NCBI GenBank assembly: GCA_019683805.1
Contig: JADGHQ010000003.1
Coordinates: 1 to 64,000, forward strand
From: Thermoleophilaceae bacterium
Lineage (GTDB): Bacteria > Actinomycetota > Thermoleophilia > Solirubrobacterales > Thermoleophilaceae
Length of the DNA stretch: 64,000 nucleotides
Reading direction: 5' to 3'
This document shows, piece after piece, positions 15,771 to 23,618 of this stretch. The notes below the pieces were generated by a model. That model searched no databases, was not told where the DNA came from, and saw only the letters and a program-made list of their open reading frames with translations. Every line of letters starts with the position of its first letter. The first letter of the stretch is position 1. The position numbers and the translations under genes are program-made.

Positions 15771-16766
15771 GTGATCTACGACTCGGATGCCGATCTCGGC
15801 AAGCTCAGCGGAAAGACCGTCGCGATCCTCGGATATGGATCGCAGGGGCACGCGCACGCCCTCAACCTGCGCGATTCGGGGGTCGACGTGGTCGTCGGCC
15901 TGCGCGAGAGCTCGGCCTCGGTGGAGAAGGCCAGGGCCGAGGGGCTCGAGGTGCTGCCGATCGCCGACGCCGCGAGCCGCGGCGACCTCGTGATGGTGCT
16001 GCTGCCGGACGAGAAGCAGGCCGAGGTGTGGGAGAGCGACATCCGCGACGGCGTCGCCGCCGGCGACACGCTGCTCTTCGCCCACGGCTTCTCGATCCAC
16101 TTCGGGCAGATCGAGCCCGGACCCGGCGTGAACGTCGGGCTCGTCGCCCCCAAGGGCCCGGGCCACCTCGTGCGGCGCCAGTACCAGGAGGGCCGCGGCG
16201 TGCCCGGCCTCGCCGCCGTCCACCACGACGCCACCGGCGACGCGCGCGAGCTCGTGCTCGCCTACGCCAAGGGCATCGGCTGCACGCGCGCGGGCGTGAT
16301 CGAGACCACCTTCAAGGACGAGACCGAGACCGACCTGTTCGGCGAGCAGGCCGTGCTCTGCGGCGGGCTGACCGAGCTCGTGCGCGCGGGCTTCGACACG
16401 CTCACCGAGGCGGGCTACGACCCGCGGCTCGCCTACTTCGAGGTCCTCCACGAGCTCAAGCTGATCGTCGACCTCATGTACGAGAAGGGCATCAGCGGCA
16501 TGCGCTACTCGATCTCGAACACGGCCGAGTACGGTGACATGACGCGCGGGCGCCGCGTGATCGGCGATGCCTCGCGCAAGGCGATGAAGGAGATCCTCGG
16601 CGAGATCCAGTCGGGCGAGTTCGCGCGCGAGTGGATCGCGGAGAACCGCGCCGGCCAGGAGAGCTTCATGCGCATGCGCGAGGAGGGCAAGCGCCACCAG
16701 GTCGAGCAGGTGGGCCGCGAGCTGCGCCGGATGATGGACTGGATCGACGACTCCGAGGAGTTCTGA
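15771..16766 (+). CDS. ilvC: Ketol-acid reductoisomerase (class I)
   Basis: A 331-residue NAD(P)H enzyme that converts acetolactate and acetohydroxybutyrate to dihydroxy-acids, the second common step of branched-chain amino acid synthesis. The Rossmann motif [17 protein letters not shown] is near residues 22-38. The knotted C-terminal domain has KGPGHLVRR, the Mg-binding [14 protein letters not shown] near residue 190, and [11 protein letters not shown]. Its length is that of the short class I form. It starts with GTG seven bases after a TANNNT box and stands apart from ilvBN, about 10 kb away. Confidence 0.96.
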   Translation: MIYDSDADLGKLSGKTVAILGYGSQGHAHALNLRDSGVDVVVGLRESSASVEKARAEGLEVLPIADAASRGDLVMVLLPDEKQAEVWESDIRDGVAAGDTLLFAHGFSIHFGQIEPGPGVNVGLVAPKGPGHLVRRQYQEGRGVPGLAAVHHDATGDARELVLAYAKGIGCTRAGVIETTFKDETETDLFGEQAVLCGGLTELVRAGFDTLTEAGYDPRLAYFEVLHELKLIVDLMYEKGISGMRYSISNTAEYGDMTRGRRVIGDASRKAMKEILGEIQSGEFAREWIAENRAGQESFMRMREEGKRHQVEQVGRELRRMMDWIDDSEEF

Positions 16767-16803
16767 GCAGGCGCTCGATCGGCATCCAGGCTCGCGCGAG
16801 GCG

Positions 16804-16818
16804 CCGCCCGCCGGGCGG
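16804..16818 (+). terminator. GC-rich hairpin after ilvC
   Basis: CCGCC and GGCGG arms with a five-base loop lie 38 bp after the ilvC stop. There is no T-run. A weak terminator candidate separating ilvC from the next transcript. Confidence 0.28.
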
Positions 16819-16889
16819 AGCCGGGCGGAAGAGCGGAGCGGGCGGGCGGCCGGGTTCCCACCGGGCCGTCCGCTATCGTGGCTGACCCG

Positions 16890-18071
16890 ATGGCGGATCC
16901 CTACATCAAGGACTACCTGATGACGGCGGGGCCGACCCCGCTGCCGCCGCGCGTGTCGCAGGTGATGGCCGAGCCGATGGTCTACCACCGCGCTCCCGCC
17001 TTCGTCGATATCTACGCGCGCGCCCTCGAGCGGCTGCGCATCCCGTTCCAGACGGCGAATGACGTGCTCGCGTTCGCGTCGTCCGGCTCGGGGGCGATGG
17101 AGTCCGCCGTCGCCAACCTGGTGCGCCCCGGCGAGCCCGCGCTGGTCGCCTCGTGCGGCAAGTTCGGCGAGCGCTGGGCCGAGCTGTGCGAGGCCTACGG
17201 AGCCGAGCTGCACCACTACGAGGCGGAGTGGGGCACGAAGGTCGATCCCGCGGAGGTCGAGCGGCGGCTCGCCGAGAGCGGGGCGACGGTGCTCTTCACC
17301 ACTCTCTCCGAGACCTCGACCGGCGTGGTCAACGACGTCGCGGCGCTCACGGAGGCCGCGCACGCGCACGGCGCGCTGATCGCGGTGGACGCGGTCTCGG
17401 CGCTCGGCGCGGTCCCCGTGCGCCAGGACGAGATCGGCGTCGACGTGGTCGTCGCCGGCTCGCAGAAGGCGCTGATGTCGCCTCCGGGGCTCGGCTTCGC
17501 GAGCGTCGGCGAGGCCGCTCTCGCGTACGCCGAGGAGTCGCCCGGCCGCCGCTACTACTTCGACTGGGGCAGGACCGCCAAGGGCCAGCGCAAGGACCCG
17601 CCTGACAGCCCCTTCACGCCGGCGGTGGGCCTGTTCCTGGCGCTCGACGTCGCGCTCGGCATGATCGAGGAGGAGGGGCTCGAGCAGGTCTTCGAGCGGC
17701 ACCGGCTGCTCGGCCGCGCGACCCGCGAGGCGGTCAAGGCGCTCGAGCTCGAGCTGTTCGGGCCCGAGGACGAGAACGCCAACGTCGTGACCGCGATCAA
17801 GGTGCCCGACGGCGTCGAGGGCGCCAGGGTGCCGAAGGTCATGCGCGACAAGTACGGCATCACGATCGCGGGCGGCCAAAGCAGCCTCAAGGGCAAGATC
17901 GTGCGCATCGCGCACTGCGGCTACTTCGGCGCGTTCGACATCGTCACGACGATCGCCGCGCTCGAGATGACGCTGAGGGAGCTCGGCGCGGACATCGAGC
18001 TCGGCGCGGGCGTCGCCGCCGCGCAGCGCGTGTTCCTCGAGGCGGGCGTCGCCGCCGCCACACCGGCCTAG
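16890..18071 (+). CDS. Class V aminotransferase (serine pathway, SerC-like role)
   Basis: A 393-residue PLP-dependent aminotransferase of the alanine-glyoxylate/serine-pyruvate type. It begins TAGPTPLPPRVSQVM. The Schiff-base Lys is K193 in VVVAGSQKALMSPPGLGF. It lies 14 bp upstream of serA. In this context it most likely aminates 3-phosphohydroxypyruvate, replacing a classical SerC. Serine-glyoxylate aminotransferase activity is the alternative. The ATG at 16890 is preferred over the GTG at 16878, which overlaps a TATCGT -10-like box (16874-16879). Confidence 0.85.
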   Translation: MADPYIKDYLMTAGPTPLPPRVSQVMAEPMVYHRAPAFVDIYARALERLRIPFQTANDVLAFASSGSGAMESAVANLVRPGEPALVASCGKFGERWAELCEAYGAELHHYEAEWGTKVDPAEVERRLAESGATVLFTTLSETSTGVVNDVAALTEAAHAHGALIAVDAVSALGAVPVRQDEIGVDVVVAGSQKALMSPPGLGFASVGEAALAYAEESPGRRYYFDWGRTAKGQRKDPPDSPFTPAVGLFLALDVALGMIEEEGLEQVFERHRLLGRATREAVKALELELFGPEDENANVVTAIKVPDGVEGARVPKVMRDKYGITIAGGQSSLKGKIVRIAHCGYFGAFDIVTTIAALEMTLRELGADIELGAGVAAAQRVFLEAGVAAATPA

Positions 18072-18085
18072 ATCCCGGCGCTCAC

Positions 18086-19681
18086 GTGAACGCAGGTCAG
18101 CGCGTCCTCGTCAAGGAGAAGATCGCCGAGTCCGGCGTGGAGCTGCTGCGCCGGCACTTCGACGTCGACGTCGGGGTGGACTGGGCGGACGGCGAGCTGG
18201 CCGAGCGGATCGGCGACTACGACGCGATCCTGATCCGCAGCGCCACCAAGCTCACGGCGGACCTGATCGAGCGCGGCTCGCGCCTCAAGGTCATCGGCCG
18301 CGCCGGCATCGGCGTCGACAACGTCGACCTCAAGGCCGCCACCAAGCGCGGGATCATCGTCGCGAACGCGCCCGAGTCGAACATGGTCGCGGCGGCCGAG
18401 CACACGCTCGCGCTCATGCTCGCCCTCTGCCGCAACGTGCCCCAGGCGCACGCCTCGCTCTCGTCGGGCCGCTGGGAGCGGTCGAAGTTCGGCGGCATCG
18501 AGGTCTACGAGAAGACGCTCGGCGTGCTCGGCTTCGGCCGCATCGGACGGCTGGTCGCGGAGCGCGCCAAGGCCTTCGGGATGAAGGTGATCGCGTTCGA
18601 CCCCTTCGTGTCGGCCGAGCGCTTCCGCGAGCTCGGCGTCGAGAAGGCCGAGTCCTCCGACGAGGTGTACGCCGCGGCCGACATCATCACCCTGCACCTC
18701 CCGAAGACCCCGGACACGGTCAACTGGCTCGACGACGCCGCCTTCGCGAAGATGAAGGACGGCGTCCGGATCGTCAACGTCGCGCGCGGCGAGCTGATCG
18801 ACCACGCGGCGCTGCAGCGCGCGCTCGAGTCCGGCAAGGTCGCCGGCGCGGCGCTCGACGTGTTCCCGCAGGAGCCGATCACCGAGCATCCGCTGTTCGG
18901 GATGCCGAACGTGATCGTGACGCCGCACCTCGGCGCGTCCACGGTGGAGGCGCAGGACCGCGCCGGCGTGATCACCGCCGAGCAGGTGCTCGCGGCGCTC
19001 ACCGGCGGCGAGGTCACCAATGCGGTCAACATCCCCCGCCTGCGCCCCGAGGACCGCGAGGCCCTCGGACCGTTCATGCCGCTCTGCACGCGCCTCGGCC
19101 GCCTCGCGATGTCGCTCGGCGAGGCCTCGTCGGTCGACCGCATCGAGGTGCGCTACGAGGGGCGCCTGTCGGAGTTCGACACGCGCCTGCTCACGGTCGC
19201 GGTGCTCGTCGGTGTGCTCGAGGGGCATACCGAGGAGTCGGTCAACTACGTGAACGCGCCCGCGCTCGCGGAGGAGCGCGGGATCCAGGTGGCGGAGCAG
19301 AAGCGCTCCGCGTCGGAGGACTTCAACGAGCTCGTGGCCGTCGCGGTCGTCTCGGACGGCAGGACCGTGGAGGTGGCCGGCACCGGCTTCGGCCCGCGCA
19401 ACGTGCCGCACCTCGTTTCCGTGTACGGCCAGAGCTTCAACCTCGAGATGGCCGACCACTTCGCGTTCTTCCGCTACGCCGACCAGCCCGGCATGATCGG
19501 CCGCGTCGGCACGATCTTCGGCGAGCAGGGGGTGAACATCGTCTCCGCCGCCGTCGGCGCGGAGGAGGGCGCGCCCGACGCGGTGATGGTCGTCACCACC
19601 GACGCCCCGGTCCCGCAGGAGCTCGTCGACCGCATCGTCGCTCTCGACGGCTTCCACGACGGCAGGGCGGTCTCGCTCTAG
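18086..19681 (+). CDS. serA: D-3-phosphoglycerate dehydrogenase
   Basis: A 531-residue enzyme that oxidises 3-phosphoglycerate to 3-phosphohydroxypyruvate, the first step of serine synthesis. The NAD-binding motif GVLGFGRIGRLVAERAKAFG is near residue 148. The active-site segments NVARGELID and TPHLGASTVEAQDRAG follow. The C-terminal half holds the allosteric-substrate-binding and ACT domains, the latter around HFAFFRYADQPGMIGRVGTI. This long form is typical of actinobacteria and is usually inhibited by serine. It is co-directional with the aminotransferase just upstream. Confidence 0.95.
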   Translation: MNAGQRVLVKEKIAESGVELLRRHFDVDVGVDWADGELAERIGDYDAILIRSATKLTADLIERGSRLKVIGRAGIGVDNVDLKAATKRGIIVANAPESNMVAAAEHTLALMLALCRNVPQAHASLSSGRWERSKFGGIEVYEKTLGVLGFGRIGRLVAERAKAFGMKVIAFDPFVSAERFRELGVEKAESSDEVYAAADIITLHLPKTPDTVNWLDDAAFAKMKDGVRIVNVARGELIDHAALQRALESGKVAGAALDVFPQEPITEHPLFGMPNVIVTPHLGASTVEAQDRAGVITAEQVLAALTGGEVTNAVNIPRLRPEDREALGPFMPLCTRLGRLAMSLGEASSVDRIEVRYEGRLSEFDTRLLTVAVLVGVLEGHTEESVNYVNAPALAEERGIQVAEQKRSASEDFNELVAVAVVSDGRTVEVAGTGFGPRNVPHLVSVYGQSFNLEMADHFAFFRYADQPGMIGRVGTIFGEQGVNIVSAAVGAEEGAPDAVMVVTTDAPVPQELVDRIVALDGFHDGRAVSL

Positions 19682-19718
19682 GCCCGGCCGCGGCGTGCGG
19701 CCGCGCGGGCGGAGCGGC

Positions 19719-19724
19719 TAGGGT
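19719..19724 (+). promoter_or_regulatory. -10 box TAGGGT for the quinone oxidoreductase
   Basis: TAGGGT ends eight bases before the preferred GTG at 19733. It supports that start over the overlapping TTG at 19724. Confidence 0.5.
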
Positions 19725-19732
19725 TGGGCGTG

Positions 19733-20752
19733 GTGCGTGCGCTCGTGACTCCGGCCCGCGGCGGACCTGAGGTGCTCCGCGTGGAGGAGCGCCCGACGCC
19801 GGTCCCCGGCGCGGGCGAGGTGCGCGTGCGCGTCCACGCCGCGGGCATCAACTTCGCCGACCTGCTCGCCCGCCAGGGCCTCTACCCCGACGCGCCTCCG
19901 CTCCCGGCGGTGATGGGCTACGAGCTCGCGGGCGAGATCGACGAGCTGGGCGAGGGCGTGGAGGGCCTCGAGCGCGGTCAGCGCGTGTTCGGGGCCTCGC
20001 GCTTCGGCGCGCAGGCGGAGTTCGTCGTGACCAAGGCGGCGAACGTCCTGCCGCTCCGCGAGGGCTGGAGCTTCGAGGAGGGGGCCGCCTTCCCGGTCGT
20101 GTACGCGACGGCCTACGCGGGGCTCATCCGCTACGGCTCGCTGCGCGCGGGCGAGCGGGTCCTGATCCAGGCCGCGGCCGGCGGCGTCGGGATCGCCGCC
20201 ACCCAGATCGCGAAGGCGCACGACGCCGAGGTGTTCGGCACGGCGTCCGCGTCCAAGCACGAGGCGCTCCGCGGCTTCGGCGTCGATCATCCCATCGACT
20301 ACCGCAGCGTCGACTTCGCCCGCGAGATCCGCCGGATCACTGGCGAGGCGCGCCCGCTCGACCTGGTGCTCGACGGCATCGGCGGCGCGAGCTTCCGGAA
20401 GGGCCTCTCGCTGCTGCGCCCCGGCGGCCGGCTGGTCGGCATCGGGGCGTCGGCGGTGTCGGGCGGCGGGCGCCGCAACCCGGCGCGGGCGCTCGCGACG
20501 CTCGCCCGCTTCCCGATCCTCCATCCCCTGGCCCTGATGTCGGGGTCGCGCGCGTTCATCGGCCTCAACGTGCTGAGGCTCTGGGACTCCAAGGGCTCGC
20601 TCGACGAGCTCATCGAGCCGCTCCAGCAGCTCGGCGAGGCGGGGCGTCTTCGCCCGGTCGTGGCGGCGAGCTTCCCCCTCGAGCAAGCCGCCGACGCCCA
20701 CCGCTTCATCGAGGAGCGGCGGAACGTCGGCAAGGTCGTCCTCACCGTGTAG
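19733..20752 (+). CDS. Zinc-independent quinone oxidoreductase (MDR family)
   Basis: A 339-residue medium-chain dehydrogenase/reductase related to NADPH:quinone oxidoreductase. The N-terminal GroES-like domain has RALVTPARGGPEVLRVEE and INFADLLARQGLYP. The cofactor-binding segment is RVLIQAAAGGVGIAATQIAKA near residue 140. No zinc ligands are evident. The C-terminal ADAHRFIEERRNVGKVVL is typical. The first of two adjacent GTG codons (19730) is a possible alternative start. The stop codon is embedded in the TAGAGT box that I assign to the leu leader. Confidence 0.85.
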   Translation: MRALVTPARGGPEVLRVEERPTPVPGAGEVRVRVHAAGINFADLLARQGLYPDAPPLPAVMGYELAGEIDELGEGVEGLERGQRVFGASRFGAQAEFVVTKAANVLPLREGWSFEEGAAFPVVYATAYAGLIRYGSLRAGERVLIQAAAGGVGIAATQIAKAHDAEVFGTASASKHEALRGFGVDHPIDYRSVDFAREIRRITGEARPLDLVLDGIGGASFRKGLSLLRPGGRLVGIGASAVSGGGRRNPARALATLARFPILHPLALMSGSRAFIGLNVLRLWDSKGSLDELIEPLQQLGEAGRLRPVVAASFPLEQAADAHRFIEERRNVGKVVLTV

Positions 20753-20755
20753 AGT
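20750..20755 (+). promoter_or_regulatory. -10 box TAGAGT for the leuA leader transcript
   Basis: TAGAGT overlaps the stop codon of the upstream gene and ends nine bases before the GTG of the predicted leader peptide. A TCGGCA sequence 17 bp upstream is a partial -35. Confidence 0.5.
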
Positions 20756-20764
20756 TGCGGCATC

Positions 20765-20821
20765 GTGCTGTTCCGGCTCGACCTGCGACTTCTCCTTCTC
20801 CTCCCCCTTCGGGGGGAATAG
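20765..20821 (+). CDS. Predicted leucine-rich leader peptide upstream of leuA (18 aa)
   Basis: A GTG-initiated frame encodes MLFRLDLRLLLLLPLRGE. Nine of its 18 residues are Leu, including five in a row at residues 9-13. Three Leu codons are CTT, which appears rare in neighbouring genes, where CTC and CTG predominate. A TAGAGT box ends nine bases upstream, so translation would be leaderless. It lies 69 bp before leuA, as expected for an attenuation leader that senses charged leucyl-tRNA. The five-Leu run is pyrimidine-rich and can pair with two purine-rich downstream segments. Coding is predicted from codon content and position only. Confidence 0.72.
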   Translation: MLFRLDLRLLLLLPLRGE

Positions 20822-20887
20822 CTGCGTGGCGGCCCGCGGAGCCGCGAACCACACCGAGGAGAAGGCAGGCGAGCGAACGAAAGGAGC
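20792..20887 (+). promoter_or_regulatory. Predicted leuA attenuator RNA structure
   Basis: The Leu-codon run holds CCTTCTCCTC (20794-20803), perfectly complementary to GAGGAGAAGG (20856-20865). Overlapping it, CTCCTT (20792-20797) can pair with AAGGAG (20881-20886) in the leuA Shine-Dalgarno. A local GCGGC/GCCGC hairpin (20829-20845) and a CCCCC/GGGGG hairpin (20803-20815) lie between. Ribosome stalling on Leu codons would mask the pyrimidine strand and free the leuA ribosome-binding site. Confidence 0.55.
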
Positions 20888-20890
20888 GGC

Positions 20891-22495
20891 ATGAGCGACC
20901 GATCAGACAAGGGCATGAGGGACGAAAGCGCCCGAGTACGCATCTTCGACACCACTCTGCGGGACGGTGAGCAGTCCCCCGGCATCTCGCTGAACAAGCA
21001 GGAGAAGGTCGAGATCGCCCATCAGCTCGCGCGCCTCGGCGTCGACGTGATCGAGGCAGGCTTCCCGATCACCTCGCCCGGCGACTTCGAGGCCGTGCAG
21101 GCGATCGCCCGCCAGGTCGAGGGCCCGGTGATCTGCGCGCTCGCGCGCACCGCGAAGCAGGACATCGACGCCGCCTGGAACGCGATCAAGGACTCCGAGC
21201 GCCCGCGCATCCACACCTTCATCGCCACGAGCGAGATCCACATGCGGCACAAGCTCAGGGCCACGCCCGAGGACGTGAAGGGCCAGGCGCGCGCAGCGGT
21301 CGCCCACGCCAAGCAGTACACCGACGACGTCGAGTTCTCGCCCGAGGACGGGTCGCGCTCCGACGTCGAGTTCATGGCCGAGGTGATCCAGATCGCGATC
21401 GACGAGGGCGCGACCACCATCAACGTCCCGGACACGGTCGGCTACACGATGCCCGGCGAGTACGCCGCCATGTTCGAGGAGCTGTACCGGCTCGTGCCCG
21501 ACCTGCGCAAGGTCACGCTCTCGGTCCACTGCCACAACGACCTCGGGCTCGCCGTCGCGAACTCGCTCGCGGGCGTGCAGGCCGGCGCCCGCCAGGTCGA
21601 GTGCGCGGTCAACGGCATCGGCGAGCGCGCGGGCAACTGCTCGCTCGAGGAGATCGTGATGCTCATGCACACGCGCGAGCCGAGCCTTGGCCTCTGGACC
21701 GGCATCAACACGCGCGAGATCGCGCGCACGAGCCGGCTCGTCTCGCGCCTCACCGGCTACCAGGTGCAGCCGAACAAGGCGATCGTCGGCCGCAACGCCT
21801 TCGCCCACGAGTCGGGCATCCACCAGGACGGCGTCCTCAAGGAGCGCACCACCTACGAGATCATGGACGCGACCACGATCGGGCTCGAGGCGAACTCGAT
21901 CGTGCTCGGCAAGCACTCCGGCCGCCACGCCCTGCGCAAGGCGCTCGAGGAGCTCGGGTTCCAGGTCGAGGGCGCCGCGCTCAACACCGCCTTCAAGCGC
22001 TTCAAGGAGCTGGCGGACAAGAAGAAGAAGGTGACGGCGCTCGACCTCGAGGCGATCGTCTCGGACGAGATGCGCGAATCGCCCGCCGCCTACGGCCTCG
22101 AGTGGTTCGACATCGAGGCATCGTCGAGCCGCGCCCCGCTCGCGCGCGTCGGCATTCGCATGCCGAGCGGCGAGGTCGCGGAGGGAAGCTTCACCGGCGA
22201 CGGGCCGGTCGACGCCTTCTTCAGCGCGATCAACGCCGCGACGGGCCGCGAGGCGCGCCTCAAGGAGTACCACGTGAGCGCGGTGACCGGCGGGCGCGAC
22301 GCCCTGGGGGAGGTCACGGTGATGCTCGAGCTCGACGGCGTGCAGGCGTCGGGCCAGGGTGTCGCCACCGACATCCTGGAGGCCTCCGGGCGCGCGTACC
22401 TGAGGGCGCTGACGAACGCGCTGGCCGACTCGCCGGTCGCCGAGGCGGACCACCACATCGGGGCCGCCGGGAGCGCGGGGACGCCGGCCCGGTAG
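20891..22495 (+). CDS. leuA: 2-Isopropylmalate synthase
   Basis: A 534-residue enzyme that condenses acetyl-CoA with 2-oxoisovalerate, the first committed step of leucine synthesis. The TIM-barrel domain starts with [18 protein letters not shown]. The metal-binding [17 protein letters not shown] and the [17 protein letters not shown] loop follow. The C-terminal domain (about 385-515), with the family motif [15 protein letters not shown], is the leucine-binding allosteric module. AAAGGAGC lies three bases before the ATG at 20891. The gene has a leucine-rich leader upstream, so it appears controlled both at expression and by leucine feedback. Confidence 0.96.
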   Translation: MSDRSDKGMRDESARVRIFDTTLRDGEQSPGISLNKQEKVEIAHQLARLGVDVIEAGFPITSPGDFEAVQAIARQVEGPVICALARTAKQDIDAAWNAIKDSERPRIHTFIATSEIHMRHKLRATPEDVKGQARAAVAHAKQYTDDVEFSPEDGSRSDVEFMAEVIQIAIDEGATTINVPDTVGYTMPGEYAAMFEELYRLVPDLRKVTLSVHCHNDLGLAVANSLAGVQAGARQVECAVNGIGERAGNCSLEEIVMLMHTREPSLGLWTGINTREIARTSRLVSRLTGYQVQPNKAIVGRNAFAHESGIHQDGVLKERTTYEIMDATTIGLEANSIVLGKHSGRHALRKALEELGFQVEGAALNTAFKRFKELADKKKKVTALDLEAIVSDEMRESPAAYGLEWFDIEASSSRAPLARVGIRMPSGEVAEGSFTGDGPVDAFFSAINAATGREARLKEYHVSAVTGGRDALGEVTVMLELDGVQASGQGVATDILEASGRAYLRALTNALADSPVAEADHHIGAAGSAGTPAR

Positions 22496-22508
22496 CCCGC
22501 GCCGGGGT

Positions 22509-23522
22509 GTGGAGCGCGCTGACTTCAGCTGGATCGACGGCGAGCGGCTGATCCGCTTCGGCGAGGGCGCGCTCGCCGAGGCGCCGCGGCTGCTCGCCGA
22601 GCGCGGCTTCCGCGCCTATGCGCTGCTCACGACCCAGCGGGCCCTGAGGCAGGCGCCCGAGCTCGCCGAGGGCGCGGACGCGGTGCTGGAGGTGCCTCCG
22701 GGCGGCGTGCCCGACGCCGCCGCGGCGGTGCGGGACGGCGTCGGCGGGCGGCCGCTCGTGGCGCTCGGCGGCGGGCGCGTGATCGACTCGGCGAAGGCGA
22801 TCGCCGCCGCCGACGGGCTCGCGTGCGCGGCGGTTCCGACGACGCTCTCGGGCGCCGAGCTCACGCGCATCCACCGCATGCCGCCCGGCGTCGAGCGCTT
22901 CGTGCCGGCGCGGCCGTCGCTTGTCGTCTGCGATCCGTCGCTGATGGCCTCCCAGCCCGTGCCGCAGCTCGCGGCGAGCGCGATGAACGCCCTCGCGCAC
23001 GGCGTCGAGCCGCTCTACACCCCGCTCGCGAACCCGGTGGCCGACCTCGCCGCTCTCCGCGGCGCGGGCCTGATCGCCGGCGCGCTCGCGGGCGAGGGCG
23101 AGCCCGACCGGCAGGCGCTCGCGCTCGGCGCCCTGCTCTGCTCGTACGCGCTCGGCTCGGCCGGCTACGCGGTCCACCACGTCGTCTGCCAGACGCTCGT
23201 GCGCACGACCGGCTCGCCGCACGCCGAGACCAACGCGGTGATGCTGCCCCGCACGGTGGCGCTCATGGCGCGCCGCGCGCCCGCCGTGATCGGGCGCCTC
23301 GCGGTCGCGCTGGGCGCGGGGCGCGACGACCCCGAGCTCGCCATGGGCGCGGTCGCGCGGCTCGCCGCGCGCGCGGGGCTCACGCGCCTCTCGCAGCTCG
23401 GCGTCGACCGCGGCAGCCTGCCCGCGGTCGCCGAGGCCGCGTGCGCGCGGCCTGAGCTTCGAAACACTCCCGACCCGCCGGGCCGCGACGAGATCCTCGC
23501 CCTGCTCGAGCGCGCGTTCTGA
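22509..23522 (+). CDS. Iron-type alcohol dehydrogenase / maleylacetate reductase-like protein
   Basis: A 337-residue member of the dehydroquinate synthase/iron-ADH fold. The nucleotide-binding segment is LVALGGGRVIDSAKAIAA near residue 85. It is followed by VPTTLSGAELT, and metal-binding residues appear in MNALAHGVEPL, HHVVCQTL and GSPHAETNAVMLP. The HAE-TNA arrangement resembles maleylacetate reductases. No aromatic degradation genes lie nearby, so the substrate is open. It starts 13 bp after leuA and may be co-transcribed. Confidence 0.78.
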   Translation: MERADFSWIDGERLIRFGEGALAEAPRLLAERGFRAYALLTTQRALRQAPELAEGADAVLEVPPGGVPDAAAAVRDGVGGRPLVALGGGRVIDSAKAIAAADGLACAAVPTTLSGAELTRIHRMPPGVERFVPARPSLVVCDPSLMASQPVPQLAASAMNALAHGVEPLYTPLANPVADLAALRGAGLIAGALAGEGEPDRQALALGALLCSYALGSAGYAVHHVVCQTLVRTTGSPHAETNAVMLPRTVALMARRAPAVIGRLAVALGAGRDDPELAMGAVARLAARAGLTRLSQLGVDRGSLPAVAEAACARPELRNTPDPPGRDEILALLERAF

Positions 23523-23605
23523 GCGACCGCCGGCGACGATCGCCGCCGCCCGGCCGCGCGGCGCGCGCTCCCGCGGCACCCCTGGCCTGCGCTCGCGGGG
23601 GCGGT

Positions 23606-23611
23606 TACGCT
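23606..23611 (+). promoter_or_regulatory. -10 box TACGCT for a leaderless acyl-CoA ligase mRNA
   Basis: TACGCT ends seven bases before the ATG at 23619, with no Shine-Dalgarno between. Confidence 0.5.
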
Positions 23612-23618
23612 GCGCCCC

